The notes under the pieces were generated by a model. That model was not told the origin of the DNA, made no database searches, and saw nothing but the letters and a program-made list of their open reading frames with translations. The position numbers and the translations under genes were made by a program. Below, one piece after another: positions 1-12,300 of a DNA stretch of 64,000 nt. Numbering within the stretch: position 1 is the stretch's first letter; every line of letters starts with the position of its first letter. This DNA is from Choristoneura fumiferana (lineage: Eukaryota > Arthropoda > Insecta > Lepidoptera > Tortricidae): assembly GCF_025370935.1 (NCBI RefSeq), contig NC_133494.1:19386295-19450294 (forward strand), read 5' to 3'.

Positions 1-129
1 GCCTCAAAAAAGGTTGTGAGTTTCGTTCTAAACGTGCGACAGGTAAAAATCAGTCAAGTGCGAGTCGGAGCATGAACTCGCCCATTGCATGACTCATGCG
101 TGGATGACTTTTGAATTTGATTATTTTCC

Positions 130-556
130 TTTTTCCGCGCATTAAGACATTGGTCATCCAAGCATCTCGATAGATCACACCGTCGCAGTCGCAGATGTGG
201 TGGAATACGTCCGCCGGAAGAGCGGATACACGCTGAGGGTGTTCCAGCTGCAGTCGCGCCACTACGTGCACTTCAGCTCGTTTGTGGTGCGCGTGCCGCG
301 GCTGCTGATGGGGGGGGGGGGGCATCGCGAGTGCTGCCTTCTGGCCGAAAGACGTCGTGTTCCGGCGGTTCCGGGGCACCATGCCGCAGATGAATGCGAC
401 GTCGGGGACGGTGACTCAACGGGGTCACGCCGTTTTGTCACCAAATTAGTTTTAAATATTGATTATAAATATGTATGTTAGTCTGTAAGGTATTTATTGT
501 ATGGGCCAAGTTGCCCGAAATAAATGAATTTATTATTATTATTATTATTATTATAG
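130..556 (+). mobile_element. LINE ORF1 fragment with (ATT)n tail, copy A
   Basis: The plus strand reads as a short protein piece containing YVRRKSGYTLRVFQLQ and SRHYVHFSSFVVRVP, then a G-homopolymer at about 309-321 that breaks the frame, then a piece with FRRFRG. This resembles the C-terminal part of ORF1 of insect CR1/Jockey-type LINEs (recalled family resemblance, not searched). AATAAA signals and an (ATT)n run near 530-556 follow, as expected for a LINE 3' end. It is a dead fragment with no reverse transcriptase. Confidence 0.55.
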
Positions 557-689
557 ACCGTGAAAATGTATCGTTACAAGTCTATTAGGGTCGTGGGCAT
601 GCCCATCGTGCCCACAACGGTGGATCCGCCCTTGGATCATGCACTTCGTAAATAATTTAATAGGTACTTTTTGTTTTCAACGTTTAAAA

Positions 690-1140
690 AACCGGACAAA
701 TGCGAGTCGGATTCGCGCACGAAGGCTTCCGTACCATCTATATAACATTCATTAGACATTAGCGAAAAACGGCAATAAAAAAATAATAAATTAAAATAAT
801 TAAATATCCGAAGAGCCGAAGAGGAGATGGAGGGACGACTTGGATGCCTATAATGTGGGATGGCGGGAGCTCGCCTTTGATAGGCAGGAGTGGAGCAAGA
901 GAGGAGAGGCCTTTGCCCAGCAGTGGGACACAAAATAGGCTAAAAAAAAAAATATTTATTTTATTCTGTTTTTAGTATTTGTCGTTATAGCGGCCACAGT
1001 TATACATAATCTATGAAAAGTTCAACTGTCTAACTATCACGGTTGTTACTTCTTGAGATACAACCTGATGACAGACAGACGGACGGACAGCGAAGTCCAA
1101 TAGGGTTTCCGTTTTTACCCTTTAGGTACGGAACACTAAA
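690..1140. repeat. Dispersed 'ccgtacc...gacagacggacgg' repeat with nested LINE tail, copy A
   Basis: The outer repeat begins near 'aaaccggacaaatgcgagtc' (690-712) and ends with 'ggacggacagcgaagtcc' and 'ggtacggaacacta' (1075-1140). Inside it, about 775-945 is a LINE 3' tail of RTE type, with 'gaggcctttgcccagcagtg' and a poly-A run. The same nested pair is at about 35270-35730 in block B. Related repeats occur at 7600-7850, 10776-10985, 33500-33650 and 55561-55735. Confidence 0.6.
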
Positions 1141-1734
1141 AACGTTATTTACACTAATAATGGAGTTGTAGCCTTATTGTAGCTGTAGCCGATGTTGTAG
1201 CCTTAATTAAATTTGATGAAAACGTGGGTAGTTGTGCACTGGTATTATATTATAGTTTCGGTGGGTAGTCGTGCCAACAGAGCGATGGCGCGCAGTGCGC
1301 GTGTTGCAGCACCCGCCGATTCGCGTTGGTCGGACCAACTTGGCTTTATGACGTGAGTTATCCGGATTTGTTTCATTTAATATGGTGGTCTCACGGTAGT
1401 TTCGTGTTCAAAGGAGCCTTAAAGTAACTGAATCCGGGACGGTTGGTCCTGCTCGCGGCTTCCGAATCACCCTGTACCTAATTCTACCTAATTCATAAAT
1501 TTATTTATTTTTAATTCATAAAAAAGTTTCACAGCATTACAGTTTCACCAAAGCACTGTGAAGTTTATATACGGTTTTACACAAATAATACATTATGGAA
1601 CAAAGACAATAAAAGTAATTACAAATATAATAAATAAACATAAGATAATAATTATATTAAAAGCAATAAGCATAATTATAGTTAGTTAGATTAATAGTTC
1701 TAGTCAAAGATAATCACAGTTAAAATGTACTAAA

Positions 1735-1865
1735 CCCCGTTGCAAACAAATAGGACACCTATGGTTTTTCAGATTTTTAGGCCATTGAAGCTTAGAAGTA
1801 AGCTTTCATGCACATAAAATACAAAAAACCATAGGTGCCCGTCTTTTTGCAAGGGGTTTATTTGG
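1735..1865. repeat. Small foldback sequence present only in block A
   Basis: The left arm 'ttgcaaacaaataggacacc' with 'tatggttttt' is mirrored by 'aaaaaccataggtgcccgtc' with 'tttttgcaagggg'. Block B keeps only the left arm (about 40783-40812), followed directly by the SINE that block C also has. The segment between the arms in A (about 1772-1825) has no counterpart in B. Confidence 0.6.
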
Positions 1866-2573
1866 AGGAGCGACGTTTCCTGATACAGGTATTTTTTACA
1901 TACTAGGAGGTCTACGCTCATAAACACGTATGTATATATGTATAGGTAGTCAACTTTAGGGTGGTAGAAAGGGAGAGATAATAGGGTACTTCTGGTTATC
2001 CTAGAACCCACAAACTTGAAATTTGATATTAAGTTACAGGATCTCCAACAAGAACAGTGTCAAAATCTTATTTTTTTTATCACAGTTTTTGTCGGTAACC
2101 ATCCAATATAAACACACTGCGTACATTCTGCTTAGGAGAAGGGCTCTTCTAATACTGGTATTCATAGATACCTATAAGATACATCCCAACCTACAAATTT
2201 GTATGAAACCCTCAGTGCACGAGTCCGACTCCCACTTGGGCGATTATTATTGTAAGAATTAGGTGTGTAGGTTTTGTGTGAAAAGAACAGAAAATGGTAA
2301 ATAAAAAATGCTAAAAATAAAACGTATTAGCTAGTAAGGAAGAATTTAATACAACAAATAAATATCTTACATTACTAAGTAGGTACCTTCAAACGCAAAC
2401 TTACTTCTTTGGAAATAGCATAGAATACTGACAGGATCACTAAATCTTAATCTACGGCAAGAAACCTAAACTACACATTTAATCTCAAGTCATTCTGACC
2501 ACATGCAACTTTATAAACTTTACCTAACTATAATTTAAAGCTGTAACAAAACAAGTCGTATATAACCTCAAAA

Positions 2574-3769
2574 TCACTGCACTTTAAGTTCATTATCGAC
2601 TACTGCCTCACCTTGCTGCTTGTCGAAGTATCCATTCTTCAAATAAAAGAACAGCGACGACGGAATTTCGTTAACCTCCTCGTTCAACGTTTTCGGTATG
2701 CCAATGGTGATGTCCGAACAAGCTCTGAACTCTTCCTGTTTCCCGCAACCTAAGCCTGTGGTTCCATTGCTGCAGATTCCCCAGTTGTTGCCAGCACGGT
2801 ATCTCCATTGAAGAACGCAGTTTTCGCAGACAAGGCCGGTTGGAAGTTTATAATTGACGTTGTAAGTAGTGCTTCCGCGGGTTGGGTAGTATTTCGTCTC
2901 GCCGTTTTCGAGTTGGAGCACGTGCTGGTCGAAGCAAGCCTGGTCGTTGTTGGTCGGGTCTGGGCACAGTTTGAACTCCCAGTAGCCGAGGTGGGAGGCG
3001 GTGAGCTGCGTGGTGGTGGCGATGGTGGCGCCTGGCAGGTATTCCGCGGTGATGACACCAAGGCCGAAAGTGCCGCCTAGCTCGTTGGGACGAGGCTCGG
3101 GGATGTTGTACGCGTCACCGCAGATTCCACATCTGGAATTAGATTTTGCGTTAGTTCAAAACTACACCAAATTAGTTAAGTAGGTACTAAGTAGGAACTT
3201 ACAGAGCTAGAGGCTAATAGCTCTAGGAAATTAGCGAAGTCCCTATCTTATGGGAATTTGGAAAACCCGTCCGTTTTTTGAGTAACTTTAATTTTCTTTT
3301 ACTCGCTTTTCAGTGTAGGTACGTATCTTTTACAATAGCTTAATTTCAACTGCTCATATTATTATGTATAAGGAACTCAAAAATAACCGGTCAAATCTTG
3401 ATCAAATTTAAATGACACCACAATCAGAATCACATTAAGCTTTCAAATAAAAAAGACTCATCAAAGTCAGTTCACCTAGAAAAAAATTCTGATGTACCCT
3501 AAATTAAAAAAAACCGTCGATTTGAATTCCTTTTTTAAAATCGGTTAAAAACGAATGGGTTTATTGGATCTTATGGGTACTCACTTGCCCCCGTTGCTCT
3601 CCCATTGCGTGGAGAACCCCCCACAGTTCAAACCATCGTCATCGTAGTTGGGCGGTGTCGCGAAGTTCAAGCGCCACGCCGAGGCCCGCGAGGCCGGCTG
3701 CGTGACCCGCCCGTGGCCCACCACCGCCGACACCACGGCTGCCAGCACCAGGATACTGCGGGAAACCAT
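2574..3769 (-). CDS. AA15 lytic polysaccharide monooxygenase, copy A
   Basis: Copper enzyme that oxidatively cleaves chitin or cellulose chains and is secreted. Two coding exons, 3585-3769 and 2574-3132, give about 247 aa. The start follows an acceptor (ttgcttccag|ATG), so a 5' UTR exon lies upstream. Residues 1-18 form a signal peptide (MVSRSILVLAAVVSAVVG), leaving a mature N-terminal His (HGRVTQPASR). His1, together with the His in TASHLGYWEF at mature position 91, makes the histidine brace; position 91 matches the characterised firebrat AA15 enzyme. Eight or more cysteines (CGGF, CGICGD, KLCPD, CENC, GICSN, GCGK, RAC) fit the disulfide-rich fold, and F179 in GCGKQEEFRAC is a candidate axial residue (inference). 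There is no carbohydrate-binding module. The family assignment is firm; substrate is unknown. Confidence 0.93.
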
Positions 3770-4736
3770 CTGGAAGCAAATTGTAAAGGTTAAACTATAT
3801 TAAAGGATTGTTTCACCACTCATTAATAAATTTTATGGGACAGATAAATGTGATGCCGGCTCTGTTTATTCGGAAAAAAAAACAAAAAGAGAACGCATAT
3901 CGCAGATAGGTATCTGTCCCATACTTGTACATAAAATTTAACAATTAATGATGTAACAGGCCCTAAGACTCCCAGGTATAACCTATACTTTAGTATTGCA
4001 ACTACCCCGCTTCAACCTAAAGGTTTTTTCGACAGAATGCTTCAAAATAATTCCATGTTGTATTTAAACCGTTCGCTATTGGTTGTCAAATCCGAGGTTT
4101 CTTTAATTATGACAGCTGCACTTCTTTCTTACAGTTTCCACAGCTAAGTAAATAAGTATGTTATTATTATTATTCCCTCAATGGCGGCCTTAAGGCTTGG
4201 GCCAATGAATAAGTATGGGCCATGGGAAAGTGCGTGCTCGACCAATCATTCATCTAAGGATATACTTAATAAAATAGTACCTACCTACAATGACGTAGTA
4301 AATTTAAATAAGTAGATTAATCAGTCATGATTTCATATGCTTAATACTTAATTTATAATTTATATTGTGATACCCAGTGCATACTATTATTAAAGTGAAA
4401 TAATTTAGTTTTTCAAGGATGCTTAAAATGTAATTTACAATTTTCTGAAGAGTTTTCTGTTTATTACTTAATTAGATGTAAGAAACTTGAAATGTTATAA
4501 TATTGCAACGCCCTTACAGAATTATACTTTAACATGTACTTGTGCAATTTCATAAATAAATAAAGCTACATATGTATGTATACCTATCAAATTTCAAGCT
4601 TCCGATCACTAGAAGTGGATCAAATTAACTTTCACGATTAAACAAACAAATGTACGAGGTGAAGTTAAATAAAAGCTTGTAAAAATAAACTTGACACAGA
4701 AAAACAAATACCTTTCAAAGGGTTAGCAGAACTTAC

Positions 4737-4880
4737 GGAGCACAAACCAAAACGCAAAGCGATTAAAAAATAAATAAAAAGTTAATCAGGCAATAGAATT
4801 GTTTTTTACGCCGCTGAATTAACTCAGCATGGAAAGGAAAGTGAAGACTGAAGATCGTAGCAATTTCCCTCCAATTTATA
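4737..4880 (-). promoter_or_regulatory. LPMO copy A core promoter and 5' UTR exon
   Basis: On the minus strand a TATA box (TATAAAT, 4874-4880) lies 31 bases before an arthropod initiator TCAGT whose A is at 4849. A leader exon 4849-4737 would then end at a consensus donor (GGAG|GTAAG-like, 'ctccgtaagt' context) and splice to the acceptor just before the ATG at 3769. The same spacing is exact in copy B. Transcription start and leader exon are predictions. Confidence 0.6.
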
Positions 4881-5109
4881 TTGCACTGTATCACTGATTG
4901 TTATCTGACTTGTTATCTATATCTTTAATTCAAAAGATATGAAATTAATCAAAGAATTACCGGGGCATTTTTTCTGAAATGTTTTAACTTCCTAATAAAT
5001 AGTAGATAAGGTGACCTATATACGTTTAATTTATGCGATGCGCTGAGCCTTTGCGTGTGGTTTGCATTACGAATACGGAAAAAGATCTACTTTTGATTAG
5101 ACGATCTAA

Positions 5110-5209
5110 NNNNNNNNNNNNNNNNNNNNNNNNNNNNNNNNNNNNNNNNNNNNNNNNNNNNNNNNNNNNNNNNNNNNNNNNNNNNNNNNNNNNNNNNNNN
5201 NNNNNNNNN
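5110..5209. other. Assembly gap of 100 N
   Basis: Exactly 100 Ns, the conventional marker for a gap of unknown size. Left of it is the LPMO upstream region of block A. Right of it is a copy of a dispersed repeat also seen at 61320-61440 and 61945-62230. The missing 3' exons of NOM1 should lie here if the scaffold join is right. Confidence 0.98.
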
Positions 5210-5211
5210 CA

Positions 5212-5655
5212 TCATCGTGTGGCAATAGTTCGACAGCTCTTTCGAAAAGATAGTAAGGTTTCTCAAAACTTTTTGATTTCCGGAAATAATCGCTCCCAAA
5301 GTAGCAAAAATTGTGTCCCCCCCTCTATCTTGTAAACCGTTTGTCCAAAAAATATGCAAAAAATATGGAAAGGTAACGCTTAATAAATACTTTCAACGAA
5401 AATTGGTTTCATCATAATCGGATATACCGTTTTTGAGTTATTAAGAAAACTGCGCTTCTCAACAAAAGGACGTAAGTAACCAATAGAAACGCTTAATTTA
5501 CCTCGCCTCGCTCCGCTCAGCTGTTTCCACCAGAGATGTGCTGTGCGAGGATAGGTAAATGAAGCGTTACTATTGGTCTCTACTTCTCCAGTCGTCTCGT
5601 GATCATGGCGCATGCAACTGTGCCGAAATATCGAGCTGCTCTACAATCAAGGTAC
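5212..5655 (+). repeat. Dispersed repeat and foldback fragments right of the gap
   Basis: 5212-5470 ('cgacagctctttcgaaaaga' to 'cgcttctcaacaaaagg') matches the reverse complement of 61945-62220 and part of 61325-61440. 5475-5590 matches the middle of the foldback at 20105-20312 (shared 'ctccgctcagctgtttccac'). 5575-5655 matches one arm of the foldback at 21511-21635 (shared 'tcgtgatcatggcgca'). No NOM1 coding exon is visible here. Confidence 0.7.
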
Positions 5656-6075
5656 TCTAATAGTAGATTGTACAACAAGAGCATAAAACGGGCCATTTTA
5701 CCCGAGGCGTTCATATAGCCACCCGAGCCGGTACGGCGAGGGTGGATAGACACGTCGCGGGGAAAATGCACACTGCTTTTCACTTCGATGGCGAGGAAAT
5801 GAAATAGCAACAGTGGAAACAATGATTCACTTTCTATGTACCTTTTATTTTAATGCATTATTATAATAATTCCATTATTTTAATTTTACTGATTTATTAT
5901 GATTGATTTTTAGTTTTATGTAAATTAAAAAATATTTAAACAATATATAGAAACCTTTTTTTTGTGGCTGTTGACACCTGATTACCTTGGTCTTGAGTTG
6001 GTATTAGAGGAAGACTTTATTTTATGCACTAGAGCATAAAAAGTCATTTTATGTCGCCTAGACAAATTATTTTCC
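5652..6075 (+). repeat. Direct repeat, copy 1
   Basis: Shares with 6557-6950 the run 'gagccggtacggcgagggtg', then 'gaggaaatgaaatagcaaca', an AT-rich stretch, and 'cataaaaagtcattttatgt'. The two copies flank NOM1 exon 10. They could be a local duplication or two members of one dispersed family. Confidence 0.7.
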
Positions 6076-6088
6076 TACATAATAATAA

Positions 6089-6262
6089 TATGTACCATCA
6101 GCCAAATATGTGGTCTACCAACCTAAAGTTGATAATCTTTTGCATGTCACAAAACAATAATGCAACTAGACGTGTCTTGAAAGTTCGACTTTAGCGACAT
6201 ATTCATTTGATAGGAACTTGTTTAAACATTGATAGACCACTTATTTGGCTGATGGTACATAT
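6089..6262. mobile_element. MITE of the 'tgtaccatcagccaaata' family
   Basis: Terminal inverted repeats ATGTACCATCAGCCAAATA and its complement bound about 170 bp with the internal mark 'cgtttgcatgtcacaaaaca' (one base variant here). Related copies lie at 33294-33455 and 53545-53705, with a degraded one near 19840-19930. No coding capacity. Confidence 0.75.
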
Positions 6263-6367
6263 TTGTAACATTTCAGCTTCGTTTATTTATTATCATTTTA
6301 TTTTCCAAACCTGATGGTGTTCTAGCCACTAAATACCGCAACAGAAACCACATAAACCTCAACATAC

Positions 6368-9300
6368 CTCAGCAGCCATGATGACGCAGAATATGCTTCT
6401 CCTGACGTCAGTGTTCATCCTCTGTTTTCTAGCAAGTTCTAGAAGCTTCTGGTCGGTGCTGGGAACAACCTTGGCCTTCTCTTCTAACCGCGGCCGGTTG
6501 CCCTCCCACGCCGATCCCACCACCCACCACTTGCCGCGGGTATCCGCTGGGAATCAATAGTAGATTATACAACAAGAGCATAAAACCACCCGAGCCGGTA
6601 CGGCGAGGGTGGATAGACACGTCGAGGGGAAAATGGGTTTAATGCTCGAGTTTTACACTCTGTTTTTTACTTAGATTGCGAGGAAATGAAATAGCAACAG
6701 TGGAAACAATAATTCACTTCCTATGTATATTTATTGTTTTATGCATTATTATAATAATTCAATTTTTTTTATTTTACTGATTTATTCTGATTCTAAATAG
6801 ATTTTTAGTTTTATATGTATTAAAAATGATTTAAAAATATGTACAAACTTTTTTGTTTGTGGCTGTTAACACCAGGTCTTAGACGAAATTTTTTTTTTAT
6901 GCACTAGTGCATAAAAAGTCATTTTATGTCGCCTAGATCCAGCGTAAACATCAACTTTACGAGCATGAGAAGTGAAAAATATTTTTTATCGTTTAGTGAG
7001 CTAAAACAACTTATTTACCTTTCAACAAGTCCTCCAGCGTGATATTAAGCGGCGTCACGTAGTTCCCCTTCCTGATGACGCCGCGGATATCCTTTTTCAG
7101 CTGCTCCACGAACGTCGGGTCGTAGTTCGGTATCTTATTGAGATTGTTGTTTTTAACAGCCATCAGAACTTCTAGTAGGAACTTTATGCGGGACCTGTAA
7201 CAAGTTAAACGTGTGACAAGATGCGTAGATGGCCAGTTGTATGGTATCCCCTAAAAACCAGTTAAGAATAGTATATTTTTTATCGAGGGACTAAAATAAG
7301 CCAATATATACCCGAGATGTCTATTTTTCACTTCGATTGCGAGAAAAAAATAGTCATTTCTGTGCAAGAATTAATGCGTTTCTTTTCTTATTCCTCCAGT
7401 CCAAAAAACTGATGGGTGCTTTTTTTTTTTTAAATATCATATATATCAAATTTACAAGGAAAATTATAGCAGCTAAGATTGCTTGAGAATTATTAGTAGT
7501 TTAATAGTAAATAGCAGCCTAAGGTATAAAATATACCTAAACTTAGAAGATTCAGTACACATTGATACGAAATCCTTAGAAAAATATTATGTTTTTTTCG
7601 TTATGGCTACGGAACTCTATCCTGGGCGTGTACGACACGCTCTTGGCCGCTGTCTGTCTGTCTGTCTGTCCGTCTGTCACAGGGCTCTATCTCTTAAGCC
7701 GTAAAAGTTAGACACTTGAAATTTTCACAGATTATGTATTACTGTGGCCGCTATAACAACAAATACTAAAAATAAAGTAAAGTTACAAATTAAAGGGGGT
7801 CGTCATACAAGAAACGTGGTTTTTTTTCAGCGTTTTTTGGTTGCTAGACGTTTTTAGCCGTTGCTAAGGCGACCGACTAGCTATTTCGGTTGAATATTTA
7901 CCTTTTAAGTTTGCGATTTTCATGATGTTTTATAAAAGCTTCGATAATATAATATAGTGACTGTCTGATTGTGTGGTTTATTCGTTTTTGTGCAAAATTA
8001 ATAAAGCAATTTATGAACCACAAACCTCAATGAAGCCAACTTTGATAAAGCGCTCGCCAAATCCACACCGTATAAGTAATCACTATGTTTACCTATGGTT
8101 TTTACCACTAAAAAAATCATACTAAGTATTTAACACTATTTACAAGCTGTATAATACAGTTTAAAATGTATTCACACTAGTAGAGCTTCTTATTATTTAA
8201 TTACACAACATACGAAGTACACTGAATTTCCCGCGAATGAACCAAACTGACAGCTAATTTTTTTACTGCTGCTGCGCATGGCAAGAAGTCTCCGAGAGGG
8301 CGACAGCCAAAGAGAATGAGAATTAAAAATTGTTTTTTATTCAAATTACTTGCACCTAGTGCTTACATTTTGGTTATATGTTTTTATTAACTTGTAATGT
8401 AATGTAACTAGTTTTGTTTGTTCGGGTGGAATTAATATTTTAACTTAAATTTGAAGTGATTATCTTCAACTGATTGAGCTGAAATTTTGCATGCATGTAT
8501 AAATCCGATGACAATGCAATATTATTATGACGTAGAGCTGATCTGATGATGAAGTTAGATGTTTGCCATAGGAACTCTGTAATAAAACGAACGACACGCT
8601 TGGTAACCAGGGGCAAAAAGTACCGCCAGCAAAAATGCTTGTATTTTTTTTTTTTACAAAAAACTATTACTGAAACAGGAGGTGCGGAGGTGCGGGACCC
8701 TACATGCGCGAGTCGCTCGCACTCGCACTTGACCGATTTTATTTACTTTTAAAAGCATGCACAGCATTACCTTAGAGCACCCTTGTCTAGTCCACAATAG
8801 AGCTTTCACCAAGGGCATGTTAGCCTTTTTTTTACTTTTCCCCCTTACCCTGTGTCAGCGTCCCCTATCCCGGCGGCAGCTGTCTGCGCCTGCTGCACGA
8901 ACAGTTTCAGGCTCGCCGGCGAGTCCTTGCGCAGAGCGGCGCCGGCGCACCGAAACACGGCCAGTATACAGTCCATGTGCTTCTCGGTTAGATCCAGTAA
9001 TAACCGGTTTAGCACGTCGAAGAGCAACGTTGCGTGGTATATCTGAGGAGCAATAATAAGTTTTTTTTAACCCCCGACGCAAAATGTGGGGTGTTATAAG
9101 TTTGACCGCTATGTGTGTCGGTGTATCTGTTTGTGGCACCGTAGCTCTTTTTTTATTTTTTTTTTATTCAACTGGATGGAAAACGAGCAAGTGGGTCTCC
9201 TGATGGTAAGAGATCACCACCGCCCATAAACATCTGCAACACCAGGGGTATTGCAGATGCGTTGCCAACCTAGAGGCCTAAGATAAAGCAAAGGTAAAAA

Positions 9301-12300
9301 AAAAGTAAAAAAAAAAGAAAAAGTAAAAGGTAGGTAGGTTTAAGGTAGCTCTTAAAGGGGTGAACCAATTTGAATGGGGTTTTGGTAGCATGGTAAACTG
9401 TTGTGTTGCTCTGACCTCGCAATGAGCTCTTGTTGAGTTATCGAAACGCGTCAGTGTATTGGTGGTGGTGATAGCTTGACGACCAGATGGCCTAGTGGTT
9501 AGAGAACCTGACTACGAAGCTTGAGGTCCCGGGTTCGATTCCCGTGTCGGGGCAGATATTTGTATGAAAAATACGTTTGTTTGTTCTCGGGTCTTGGGTG
9601 TTTAATATGTATTTAAGTATGTATCTATCTATATAATTATATTTATCCGTTGCTTAGTACCCATAACACAAGCTTTTCTAAGCTTACTTTGGGACTATGT
9701 CAATTGGTGTGAATTGTCCCGTGATATTTATTTATTTTATAGATGGGTTTGTGTGATTAGTGTGTGTTCTTACAGTGTGGAGGTGGAACTGCATGAACAC
9801 GCATATCTTACATAAAACGCAGCTGTCATAAGGTCGCGGGTGAGCAAAGTAATTATTTTAGTTCATTGATATAGACCTCCACAACGCAAAGTAACGTCTG
9901 ATTCAATAAATGAAGATTCCGATCTTGATGCCTGCTACTACGAAGCTCGAAACTCGAAGTTCGTGTCGTGCGGTCCCTCTGACACTTATACTATTTAATA
10001 CGAGAGCGAGAGGGACGGTACGATACGAACTTCGAGTTTCGTAGCAGCCCTGCTGCATTTCTGTGAACTGATGTAAGTACCTATCTAAACAATTTCACTA
10101 ATTGGTTTCTTACCTTGAAGCTGTACAAATGAGCGAGACAGCAAACGATGTTATCCAACTTCTTGTCCTCCATCGGCTGCGGTCGCTGCATCAGACTGTC
10201 AAAGATCATGCACAGTTCCTCCAGGAAGTGGGCTCCTGCAAACCACAGGCCATAAATTAAGTGGTAAGCTATCGCCTATCATCATTCTTCAAAACATTCA
10301 ACCTAATGAGGGCTATCGCGTATGAATTCGCCACTAGAGGCGCTAGTGTAGCGTGAGGTCTCCGAAATGTCAAATCTTTTTTTTTTTTTTTTTTTTTTGA
10401 TTATGGCAAATATGCGTTCCGGGGCAATGAATGTCTGTGTTTTGAGACAGTTTTGTCTTTCGGAAACCTTTGTCCTCCCTTTTTTCCGAACAAAACGGGG
10501 ACTATGCAACACTGTGGCATGCTCGATATTTATATGGTACGATTTTAAGGTGTATTAAATATGATTTTAATCTAAACTTTGTTTCCACGCCCGTAATAAC
10601 AGACTTTGAAAGCCATACTTAAAAACCTCACGCAACAGTGCGCCATCTAGTGAGACAAAAAACGATAGCCCTCATTGACGTGATGACGTGACGTGAGAAG
10701 AATCCAGCAAGAAACTCCATCTAACAAATTATCTTTGGCTGTTGGTGGCTGATGGTGCTCAACCGTATATCAACAATGCCTATATAATAGCAACCAAAAA
10801 ACGCTGAATAAAACACGTTTCTTGTTTAACAACCTCCTTTAATTTTTTAATTTTATTTTCAGTAGGTAATTGTTGTTATAGCGGCCACAGTAAAACATAA
10901 TCTGTATTACGGCTCGAGATATAGAGCCCTGTGACAGACGGACAGACAGACAGACAGACTGTAGACTGTAACAGACAGATAGCCTGCTTTTTTTTTTTTT
11001 GGTATGTCTGGTAACATTTTCAGTTGTCAATCTAGTTCGCCTAATTTTGGACTCGAGTATAGCTGCTACATTGTATATTTTTTCCCTAAGTACTGACCGA
11101 TCTCAGTAGCTACATTAGCATGCAGCACAGCTACCAACGCCGCGTGGGTAGAGGCCAGGCGCGAGGGAGCCGCCTCCGTACCCCCCACTGCCTCCAGCCA
11201 GAGAGAGAACAGCGCGGAGTTGACAGAGTGCCGGCTGTTGCTGGAGTATAGAGTCTCGATGGAGGTGCACGCCCAGTGGAGGTTTGTGTGAGTGAGTTTG
11301 TTTAGAATGCCTGGAAGTGAAAAAAATGAGGTAATTTGGATTGAAAGAATAGAACCTTACAACTGTGCAACTAAATTAGGTTGTTTATACTGACGGATCA
11401 CAGGAGGCAAAGTAACGTCTAAATCAAACAATTATTTAGAATGCGGTTTATAACAACTCCTTAATTTGCCATATCCTATATAGATACACATACAGCCAAT
11501 GTTTAGCAAAGAAGATAAATAATTAGGTTACAAATTTAATTCATAATGATTTTTTGAAAAATCTTCTAATTAATGGCTCTAGCTGTTGATATCTCGAGTC
11601 TTTTATGTCTTTTATGTTTTCAAACCCCATGACTTCGCGACTTTTGAACATTAAAAAAAAACTCGTTCTCCCATGGATCCTTATAAATTAGGAACTGGCT
11701 ACAAAACTTACTCTTAATCTGCCTTTTTAATTGAATCATTGCTTGGTCTGATGTAGAGTCCTTATTTCTCAAATGCGGCGGAATGTAAATGCCTTTTTCC
11801 TCCTGAAAATAATAATTACTAGGTGAAATTTACGTTATTTTAGGATTAAGTTTGTCATGCTGCATCCAATTATAAAAAGGGACAGATCCATCTTCTACCC
11901 TGGGTATGTCTATGTAAGGGTAATAAGTCTTGAAGTGAGAGTAAGCATCAATGCTTTATTGCCATCTAGTGGCATGAAAGGCTGGAAACAACCAAACATT
12001 TTTTCAAGAAAGTCACCCGGAAGGTTTGCTATTAATCCTCAACCATAGACCATGTAGCTGCTAGATAAACACTCGCCAGAAATGAGAGAATTGGCGTCTG
12101 TTAAAAACAGTGGATAAAACAACAATTTCGCCTGGCGTAATCACACCCTGCTCTGAGATCTGCGTGCGGTGTTTTATGCTCTGTAAATAAAATTGATTCA
12201 TCTTCTTTACTGAAATGGAGTTTTATTTACAACATTTGAATGTCCCTTAAACCACAATCATTATGTGTAGCCCAGAATAGTGATTTAATAGCAAATGGTG

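Larger units (their letters stand above)
1..5109. repeat. Duplicated block A (near-copy of 34591-44197)
   Basis: Position 2 onward aligns with 34591 onward. 2-1403 matches 34591-35988, 1404 to about 1757 matches 40449 to about 40812, and about 1920-5109 matches about 41045-44197. Between the first two parts block B has a 4.46 kb Copia insertion that block A lacks. Between the second and third, A has a small foldback sequence where B has a SINE. Most other differences are single-base indels in homopolymers, as expected of long-read consensus noise. The block runs off the left edge and ends at the N gap. An uncollapsed alternative haplotype or a recent duplication would both fit; the exact empty site favours alleles. 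Confidence 0.85.

Noticed and set aside
2808..3080. 90-codon plus-strand frame opposite LPMO exon 2, present in all three copies
   Set aside because: It lies wholly antisense to a strongly supported exon and is conserved only because that exon is; GC-rich third positions keep it open.
8855..9139. 94-codon minus-strand frame and 99-codon plus-strand frame across NOM1 exon 8
   Set aside because: Out of phase with the NOM1 splice structure, which is supported by ten matching exons.
9478..9560. Possible tRNA genes at the B-box sequences near 9540, 17060, 27685, 40860, 50480, 52320 and 58305
   Set aside because: They lack a closable acceptor stem, continue into shared non-tRNA bodies and occur in families, so they are SINE heads.
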